In this document: positions 22,753 to 28,071 of the stretch, piece by piece
Numbering within the stretch: position 1 is the first letter of the stretch
Layout: each line of letters starts with the position of its first letter
Assembly: GCA_964553775.1 (NCBI GenBank)
Contig: CAZKLU010000019.1
Location: 1-28,071, forward strand
Source: RUG626 sp964553775
GTDB taxonomy: Bacteria; Bacillota; Clostridia; Oscillospirales; Oscillospiraceae
Reading direction: 5' to 3'
DNA: 28,071 nt
Program-made: the position numbers and the translations under genes
The notes under the pieces: model-generated
Told to the model about the DNA's origin: nothing
The model's database searches: none
The model's input: only the letters and a program-made list of their open reading frames with translations

Positions 22753-24729
22753 TCAGTCTTCTCCGCGCAGCGCGAATCTGCTGACCTGACGTTTAAGAAG
22801 ATCAGCCTGCCCTGAAAGCTCCTCGCTTGCCGCGGCGGATTCCTCGGCAGTGGCTGATGTCGTCTGAACCGCATCCGAGATCTGATCTACGGATGCCGTG
22901 ATTTCCCGCATTGTCCGGAACTGCTCCTGCGTCGCGTTATCGATCAAAGTAACGGCATCAAGCACCTTTTTGGTACTTTGAGCAACCTGACGAAGAGATC
23001 TGTCCGTCTCTTCGGAGAGCCTTGTCCCTTCACGCACCGCCATCACGGTCTGTTCAATAAGATTCGATGTACTCTTGGATGCTTCAGCTGACTTTGCGGC
23101 AAGGTTCCGCACCTCGTCCGCGACTACAGCAAAGCCCTTTCCAGCCGCTCCCGCCCGAGCCGCTTCCACGGCGGCATTGAGTGCCAATATGTCAGTCTGG
23201 AACGCTATGTCCTCAATGAGCTTTATGACCTTGCCGATCTCCTGAGATTTCTCGTTTATGGATTCCATCGCCTTGACAAGCGAATCCATCAGATCGGAGC
23301 AGGAATCCATTTCCTGACCGGTTGTAACAGATTCTTCTTTGGCTATATTTGCCTGAGAAGCTGTTTCCTCCAGACGCTTTGAGATATTCTCAGCGGATGA
23401 TGCCAACGACTCCACGGATGAGGACTGCTCTGTCGCGCCCTGAGCAAGAGACTGCGCCGTGCTTGAGACAAGACCGCTTCCGCCCGCAACCTGATTCGCC
23501 GCGCTGTCTATCTCCCGCATTGTATCGGTAAGACCGTCACCGAGTGCGTTTGATGAGCGGAGAAGCTCAGCGAAATCGCCCTGATAGGCATCCTGACACT
23601 GTGAGTAAACATTCAGGTTCCCCTTCGCCATGCTGCCAAGCAGGTACTCAACATCCTTGACAACTTTTCTGAGATCGCTCACCATATCGCCGATCGTCCT
23701 CAGCAAAATACCTGTCTCATCCCTGGAGCTGCTTTCAGGCACAGGTGAATGCAGATCTCCCTTCGCCAGTGCCTCCATGCGGGTCACGCAGAGATTTATA
23801 GGGCGGCTGATGCCTTTTGCCAGAGAACCCGCGATAAAGGACGCTATAGTGACTGCCGCAATCAGAATCGCCATTGTGATGACAAAGCAGCGGTTTGTCG
23901 GCGCGACAGCGTCAGCCAGCGGCACGTTTATGGCGAGACTCCAGCCGTCTGTTCCGGCTATCGGCGTGTAAGCGAGATACCTTGACAGACCCTCGTATTC
24001 ATATTCGCCGAACCCGCTCGCGCCGGTTGTCATGGAATATTCAATATCGGCAAGTTCCTTCAGTTCCTTGTCTGTCTTAGCTTCATTCTGCGTGTTCCTG
24101 TGGCTGGTTACGTTATCGATGTTCTTGTGGGCGATAGTGTACCCGTCCTTGTCAAGGATGTACGCCTCGCCGTTATCGCTGAGCTTCAGCTCAGCTACTA
24201 TATCGTTCAGAAACGTCTCAGGCATTTGAAAACACACCGCGCCTATGACGTTCATGTCAGTGTCTCCGTTCTCCCATAGCGGCGCGGATACCCAGATTTC
24301 AATAGAGCCTGTCGTACTGTTCTCGCTCGGAGTTGAGACATATGTATCGCCGCCAAGCGCGGTTTTAACATATTCCTGCTTCGAGAGGTTCTTCCCGTCA
24401 AAGAGGCTCACGCCGTCACTGCCGGTTAAATCGTAATTCACGAATCCGTATTCCGAGACGCGCTCTGACATCAAAGCCATCTTGTTCTCGATGCTGTTTT
24501 CGGGATCCGCAAGCCCCGGAAGGCACCCGACCTCGCGCGCGATACCCTTATAGCCCGCAAGCTCCCGCTCGATCCGCTCAGCGGCAATGCTCACTGTCCT
24601 GACCATTGTGTCCTCAAGCGTATCTTCCGTGCTGCTGAAGTTCATCAAAATAGTGGATACAGCCATAATCAAAAGTGAAACCAAAAGTGTGACGGACATG
24701 ACAAGACGTATTCTTGCTCGAATTTTCAT
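22753..24729 (-). CDS. Methyl-accepting chemotaxis protein with Cache sensor domain
   Basis: This is a membrane chemoreceptor that signals to CheA. I start at the ATG at 24727-24729, after AGGAG with an 8-base gap, giving 658 residues; the longer open frame upstream overlaps the promoter. A membrane span lies at about 8-30, a double-Cache-like outer domain at 31-280 (IEIWVSAPLWENG, NGEAYILDKDGYTIAHK), a second span at 283-305 and a HAMP domain after it. The signalling hairpin tip is at about 508-544: IAFQTDILALNAAVEAARAG followed by GKGFAVVADEVRNLA. The C-terminus ends RGED without a CheR-tethering pentapeptide. No other chemotaxis genes are nearby. The Cache ligand, perhaps a small acid or amino acid, cannot be told. 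Confidence 0.94.
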   Translation of the reverse strand: MKIRARIRLVMSVTLLVSLLIMAVSTILMNFSSTEDTLEDTMVRTVSIAAERIERELAGYKGIAREVGCLPGLADPENSIENKMALMSERVSEYGFVNYDLTGSDGVSLFDGKNLSKQEYVKTALGGDTYVSTPSENSTTGSIEIWVSAPLWENGDTDMNVIGAVCFQMPETFLNDIVAELKLSDNGEAYILDKDGYTIAHKNIDNVTSHRNTQNEAKTDKELKELADIEYSMTTGASGFGEYEYEGLSRYLAYTPIAGTDGWSLAINVPLADAVAPTNRCFVITMAILIAAVTIASFIAGSLAKGISRPINLCVTRMEALAKGDLHSPVPESSSRDETGILLRTIGDMVSDLRKVVKDVEYLLGSMAKGNLNVYSQCQDAYQGDFAELLRSSNALGDGLTDTMREIDSAANQVAGGSGLVSSTAQSLAQGATEQSSSVESLASSAENISKRLEETASQANIAKEESVTTGQEMDSCSDLMDSLVKAMESINEKSQEIGKVIKLIEDIAFQTDILALNAAVEAARAGAAGKGFAVVADEVRNLAAKSAEASKSTSNLIEQTVMAVREGTRLSEETDRSLRQVAQSTKKVLDAVTLIDNATQEQFRTMREITASVDQISDAVQTTSATAEESAAASEELSGQADLLKRQVSRFALRGED

Positions 24730-24769
24730 AGGTGCTTCTCCTCTCAGGGAAAATACGGACATTTGTGCA

Positions 24770-24798
24770 ATTATATCATGGAATTGAACAGCTGTCAA
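24770..24798 (-). promoter_or_regulatory. Consensus promoter of the chemoreceptor gene
   Basis: On the minus strand a perfect TTGACA (24793-24798) and perfect TATAAT (24770-24775) are exactly 17 bases apart; the start would be near 24763, leaving a 34-base leader. This is a housekeeping sigma-A promoter rather than the sigma-D type often used for motility genes. Confidence 0.85.
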
Positions 24799-24834
24799 TA
24801 CAATTTGCCGATAACATAGCCAAAAATTTGGCTT

Positions 24835-25383
24835 TTACCGTTCACTGCCCGCCGGCGGCTGTCGTCCCGCTATCCTCATGAAAAAATACTCCGCTATCTT
24901 CTCCGCGTCAACCCTGTCACACTCCTGGAGCCATATTACAGCCGTGTTTATCAACGCGCCTATATACATATACATCTCATACTTATCTATGGAATCATAG
25001 GGCATATCTCCCGCTATACTCTCATGGAAGCTGTTCATCTCCTCCATCAAAACAGAGATGAAGCCGGTTTTCCGCAGGTCAAGCACATAGCTTCTGTATT
25101 CCTCAAAATATTGAAAGCTCAAAAGAACATTTTCATAGGTGTAAATCGTATCCTTTGTAAGATCCATATCGCCGCGGAATTTCTCCAATATACCGCGTAT
25201 CAGTTTTACAAGCACATCCTCCTTTGAGGTATAATTTCGATAGAAGGATGCGCGCGCGACACCGGCTTTTCTGACGATCTCCGATACCGTTATATCCGCC
25301 AGACTCTTTTCATCCATCAGCGCGAACAGTGCTTCCGTAATGCTTTTCATTACCCTGATATTCTCTTCTTTTCTTTTATCCAT
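24835..25383 (-). CDS. TetR/AcrR-family transcriptional regulator
   Basis: This is a 182-residue DNA-binding regulator of the TetR family. The start at 25381-25383 is chosen for the AAGGGAG just upstream; a longer frame to 25434 begins at GTG without a ribosome site. The N-terminal helix-turn-helix is clear: ITVSEIVRKAGVARASFYRNY at about residues 31-51, preceded by the usual helix (MKSITEALFALMDEKSLADI). The C-terminal ligand domain is helical, resembling the group with a DhaS-like C-terminus, and its ligand is not recognisable. It is divergent from degV, with about 260 bases between, so it may control degV or itself. It ends about 37 bases before the chemoreceptor promoter. Confidence 0.88.
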   Translation of the reverse strand: MDKRKEENIRVMKSITEALFALMDEKSLADITVSEIVRKAGVARASFYRNYTSKEDVLVKLIRGILEKFRGDMDLTKDTIYTYENVLLSFQYFEEYRSYVLDLRKTGFISVLMEEMNSFHESIAGDMPYDSIDKYEMYMYIGALINTAVIWLQECDRVDAEKIAEYFFMRIAGRQPPAGSER

Positions 25384-25512
25384 ATACGCTCCCTTCTCAA
25401 GAAATATGATACATAAATTGAGTTTTTGTCTCACACCTCACGGTTGAATTTTTTGCTGAAAAGTGGTATTGTTGTATAAAATTATAAGATAATAATGATT
25501 TTCAGTTTTGAA

Positions 25513-25611
25513 TATACGCGGCAGGATCCCGTGGCTTCAGAGCGGGAGCGCGTAATGTGTATTCATAGTCCGCGTATACTTATCGGAAATCGCCGTGACG
25601 GCTATACGGCG
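25513..25611 (+). promoter_or_regulatory. Inverted repeats between the tetR and degV genes
   Basis: A perfect 9-base inverted repeat, TATACGCGG (25513-25521) and CCGCGTATA (25570-25578), encloses a smaller CCCG/CGGG pair. A second pair, CGCCGT (25591-25596) and ACGGCG (25606-25611), follows shortly before the degV ribosome site. A possible plus promoter TTGCTG-TATAAA lies farther up at about 25455-25482. The arms could be TetR operators or a folded leader. Confidence 0.4.
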
Positions 25612-25647
25612 TAAACCTTATTTACTGTCAACGAAAGGAAGTTAATT

Positions 25648-26535
25648 ATGGAAACCTACTGTTTAAGCTGCTGTTCCACCGTCGATTTAAGTCCGGAGCG
25701 CATGGAAAAACGCGGTCTACGCTATTTATGCTTTACATACACGCTGGATGATACGGAATACCCCGACGATATGGGTGTTACTATGAGCTCTGAGGAGCTG
25801 TTTCGGCGCATGGATAACGGCGCGAAAACCAGAACCGCGCAAATAAGCGTCGAGAAATACATCGGGCATTTTGAATCCATGCTCAAAGAGGGGAAGGACA
25901 TTCTGCACGTCACGCTCTCATCGGGGCTGTCCGGAACCTACAACGCGGCGTGTATCGCGGGTGAGGAGCTAAAGCAAAAGTACCCGGACAGGAAAATATA
26001 CATTGTCGATTCACTTGGAGCGTCAAGCGGATACGGGCTTATCATGGAGACACTCGCCGATATGCGTGACAGCGGCAAAACGATAGATGAGCTTTACGAC
26101 TGGATCGAGAAAAACAAGCTGCGTATGCATCACTGGTTTTTCTCAACAGATCTCACATATTATATACGCGGAGGACGGGTTTCTAAAGCGTCGGGATTCG
26201 TTGGAACGGTACTGAATATATGTCCGCTTCTCAACGTTGACAAGGATGGCTGTCTCATTCCGAGGGAGAAAGCACGCGGTAAAAAGAGTGTCACGAGAAA
26301 AATAGTAGAAAAAATGGAGCAGCACGCCGAGGGCGGAACTTCCTACAGCGGGAAATGCTTTATCAGCCATTCCGCCTGCTTAGAGGACGCGAAAACGGTT
26401 GCCGCTCTAATTGAGGATAAATTCCCGAAGCTCAATGGAAAGGTGGAAATATTCCCAATAGGAACCACTATTGGCAGCCACACAGGTCCCGGAACCGTGG
26501 CGTTATTCTTCTGGGGCGATACGCGAAACGATTAA
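25648..26535 (+). CDS. DegV-family fatty-acid-binding protein
   Basis: DegV proteins bind a fatty acid and, as FakB, present it to the kinase FakA for use in phospholipids. The 295-residue protein has the family marks: the N-terminal lipid loop region, THR-rich HVTLSSGLSGTYNAACIA (near 87-104) and the C-terminal IGSHTGPGTVALFFWG (near 275-290). The middle has YYIRGGRVSKASGFVGTVLNI, which is typical. AAAGGAAG precedes the ATG by 8 bases. It is a single gene ending at tandem terminators and is divergent from a TetR regulator. No fakA gene is in the window, so the partner is encoded elsewhere. The N-terminal YCLSCCSTVDL is Cys-rich compared with the usual start. Confidence 0.92.
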   Translation: METYCLSCCSTVDLSPERMEKRGLRYLCFTYTLDDTEYPDDMGVTMSSEELFRRMDNGAKTRTAQISVEKYIGHFESMLKEGKDILHVTLSSGLSGTYNAACIAGEELKQKYPDRKIYIVDSLGASSGYGLIMETLADMRDSGKTIDELYDWIEKNKLRMHHWFFSTDLTYYIRGGRVSKASGFVGTVLNICPLLNVDKDGCLIPREKARGKKSVTRKIVEKMEQHAEGGTSYSGKCFISHSACLEDAKTVAALIEDKFPKLNGKVEIFPIGTTIGSHTGPGTVALFFWGDTRND

Positions 26536-26541
26536 ACACCT

Positions 26542-26568
26542 GTCCGCCTTACGGCGGGCGGTTTTTTT
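26542..26568 (+). terminator. Terminator of degV
   Basis: GTCCGCC (26542-26548) and GGCGGGC (26553-26559) form a stem with a 4-base loop, followed by GG and seven T (26562-26568). This is a strong intrinsic terminator 7 bases after the stop. Confidence 0.92.
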
Positions 26569-26581
26569 ATCCGGCATAAGT

Positions 26582-26609
26582 CTCCGCGCCAAAAGCGCGG
26601 GGATTTTAT
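26582..26609 (+). terminator. Second hairpin after degV
   Basis: CTCCGCGC (26582-26589) and GCGCGGGG (26595-26602) form an 8-base stem with one G-U and a 5-base loop, followed by ATTTTAT. It stands in tandem with the degV terminator and may be a backup. Confidence 0.6.
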
Positions 26610-26704
26610 AACGCTTTACCGCTATTGCAAAACGGATTTTTTCAAATCTCATTGACATATTTCTCCCCTCCGAATCGTTTTACAGGTGAAAGGAGGCGAT
26701 GCAG

Positions 26705-27211
26705 ATGGACGAAGAACGCGCCGAGTACCTTGTTGAGCGTTACGCTGATATGATACTGCGTATAGGCTACACATGGCTTTGTGACCTTGACGACGCGAAG
26801 GACATAACGCAGAATGTACTCATAAAAGCACTCGGCAGCAACCAAAGGTTCGAGGACGCGGAACACGAGAAAGCCTGGCTTATCCGCGTCGCGATAAACG
26901 AGTGCCACGATTTCAAAAAGAGCGCGTGGTTTCGCCGCCGCGTTCCGCTCGACGACGCCGTGTCTATAACGGTGAACGCTCCGGAGCCGGACGGGATACT
27001 TGAGCTTGTGGAGCGTCTGCCGCTCAAGTATCGGCGTGTCGTGTACCTGCGCTACTATGAGGGCTACACCGTCACCGATATTGCGCGATTGCTCGGCGAA
27101 AGTCCCGCTCTCGTCAGCACACACCTCAAAAGGGCGAGAGACAAGCTCAAAACAATGCTAAACGAATCAGGAGGGTATAATTATGGAAAACAAATATCAG
27201 AGGGAACTTGA
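26705..27211 (+). CDS. ECF-type sigma factor
   Basis: This 168-residue protein is a small sigma-70 factor that directs RNA polymerase to a limited set of stress-type promoters. I use the ATG at 26705, 8 bases after AGGAGG; the ATG 6 bases earlier is too close to it. Region 2 spans about residues 1-75 (DLDDAKDITQNVLIKALGS, then AWLIRVAINECHDF). Region 4 spans about 100-152 with LPLKYRRVVYLRYYEGYTVT and the helix-turn-helix DIARLLGESPALVSTHLKRAR. Its last 29 bases overlap the anti-sigma gene, which indicates translational coupling. I find no convincing promoter for it, and no self-recognised -35/-10 pair of known type. Confidence 0.93.
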   Translation: MDEERAEYLVERYADMILRIGYTWLCDLDDAKDITQNVLIKALGSNQRFEDAEHEKAWLIRVAINECHDFKKSAWFRRRVPLDDAVSITVNAPEPDGILELVERLPLKYRRVVYLRYYEGYTVTDIARLLGESPALVSTHLKRARDKLKTMLNESGGYNYGKQISEGT

Positions 27212-28071
27212 CAGCGTCAGCTTCACAGATGAGGGCAAGGAGCTTCTCAAAACGGCGGTGTTAAAAGGCTCCAATGCATCCGAGCATCGCAAGCCGCACG
27301 CAGTCAGGAAAATCGCGGTCGCAGTCGCGGCGGCGGCGTGTCTTATTGTGGGGTCGGTAACCGCTGTTCTGGCAAACGTATCGACGCTCAGGGAATATTT
27401 CGGCGACACCGAGGGGTATCGCGAGAGCGCGTTCGACGTCGGACAGTCCGATGTCAAAGACGGCTGGACAATGACAGTCACCGACTGCGTGTGGGACGAT
27501 TACAACGTCGTTTTTGGCGTGTCGCTCACGGCTCCGGAGGGTACGCTCCTTGACAAGAACGCCAGTTACAAGCTTGGCAAATGGTCGATACCCGATTTCG
27601 CCGATCTCGACCTTGCGGGCGGCGGCGGGTACGAAGTGGCAGGCGTTGACGGCGGGACGGTGACATTCATATTCGACGGCTCCTACTTCCCCGAAAACGG
27701 TGAAAGTCTCGCGGGTCAGACGATGGACATAACGCTCGGCAAACTCTGCCACCTGACGGAATGGAACGAGGAGACGGGAACCTTCGACCGTGAATACGAC
27801 TGTGACGCGGTATGGGATTTCACCGTCACGATGCCGGAGGAGTCGTCAGAGATAACGCTGACGCCGAACGTGACAGTTCACACACTCGGCGTTGACGCGA
27901 CACTGACGAAAGCGGTCATATCGCCCATCGGCGTGTACGTCACCATCGAGGGCGACGCGCTCATAGGTCACCACGACTGGGTAAGGGAGAATATGCCCGA
28001 CGCCTTTTTCGGCTGCGTTGAGTGTCAGGACGTGAGCGTCACATTTAAGGACGGCAGCGTGACCGCGCTCA
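27183..28071 (+). CDS. Membrane anti-sigma factor, DUF4179 type (partial)
   Basis: The gene runs past the right edge; 296 codons are visible. It starts at ATG 27183 with AGGAGGG 8 bases upstream, inside the end of the sigma gene. A short cytoplasmic N-terminus of about 43 residues (ELDSVSFTDEGKELLKTAVLKG) could hold the sigma factor. One membrane span lies at about 44-65 (IAVAVAAAACLIVGSVTAVLA). A large outer region follows, with immunoglobulin-like beta patterns such as GWTMTVTDCVWDDYNVVFGV, as in DUF4179 proteins of Clostridia. This layout and the overlap support a sigma/anti-sigma pair. The signal sensed by the outer domain is unknown. Confidence 0.85.
   Translation, partial: MENKYQRELDSVSFTDEGKELLKTAVLKGSNASEHRKPHAVRKIAVAVAAAACLIVGSVTAVLANVSTLREYFGDTEGYRESAFDVGQSDVKDGWTMTVTDCVWDDYNVVFGVSLTAPEGTLLDKNASYKLGKWSIPDFADLDLAGGGGYEVAGVDGGTVTFIFDGSYFPENGESLAGQTMDITLGKLCHLTEWNEETGTFDREYDCDAVWDFTVTMPEESSEITLTPNVTVHTLGVDATLTKAVISPIGVYVTIEGDALIGHHDWVRENMPDAFFGCVECQDVSVTFKDGSVTAL

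Noticed and set aside
24730..24798. A longer chemoreceptor frame from 24798
   Set aside because: It would begin within the consensus promoter and run through the AGGAG site used by the ATG at 24729.
24818..24836. Hairpin AGCCAAA-TTTGGCT after the tetR gene
   Set aside because: The U-run is on the plus strand, the wrong direction for tetR, the stem is short and AT-rich, and it overlaps the tetR stop codon.

Overview
The window looks like a chromosomal segment of a Gram-positive anaerobe of the class Clostridia, probably an uncultured gut Oscillospirales-type organism. The evidence is strong Shine-Dalgarno sites, sigma-A promoters, a large Alu-bearing Firmicutes SRP RNA next to dnaX, an LplB/YtcP-type sugar transporter, a DegV protein and a DUF4179-type anti-sigma factor. 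The exact genus cannot be read from the sequence. I saw no insertion sequence, prophage, CRISPR array or tRNA.

Positions 1-17850 form a pectin/hexuronate utilisation region. On the minus strand a transporter operon runs out of the left edge: an unrecognised membrane protein, two permeases, then the start of a lipoprotein binding protein. A divergent gene on the plus strand encodes an intracellular pectinesterase. Next comes a minus-strand operon kdgK-uxaC-uxaB-uxaA, preceded by its own promoter and by the terminator of a second operon, eda(VOC fusion)-kdgK2. A GH4 alpha-galacturonidase-like gene is divergent from eda and has a consensus promoter. A last minus-strand operon holds kduI, a GH28 exopolygalacturonase and a GH105 hydrolase.

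Together the genes describe import of pectic oligosaccharides and their breakdown inside the cell. Demethylation (CE8) is followed by release of galacturonate (GH28, GH4) or unsaturated uronate (GH105). Galacturonate goes through UxaC, UxaB and UxaA to 2-keto-3-deoxygluconate; unsaturated uronate goes through KduI toward the same compound. KdgK and Eda finish the route to pyruvate and glyceraldehyde-3-phosphate. None of the enzymes carries a visible signal peptide. The KduD step, the ABC ATPase, secreted pectinases and any dedicated regulator are not in the window.

Positions 18050-22620 are housekeeping on the minus strand: SRP RNA, dnaX, ybaB, then a membrane diguanylate cyclase where recR often sits. 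Positions 22750-28071 hold a Cache-domain chemoreceptor, a TetR regulator divergent from a DegV lipid-binding protein, and an ECF sigma factor overlapping a membrane anti-sigma factor that is cut by the right edge.

Several non-coding stretches are more structured than expected. They include a pair of 21-bp-spaced direct repeats at the transporter promoter, a folded leader before the pectinesterase gene, and a folded segment between eda and kdgK2. These are the best places to look for undescribed regulation. I did not find a clearly novel multi-gene system.
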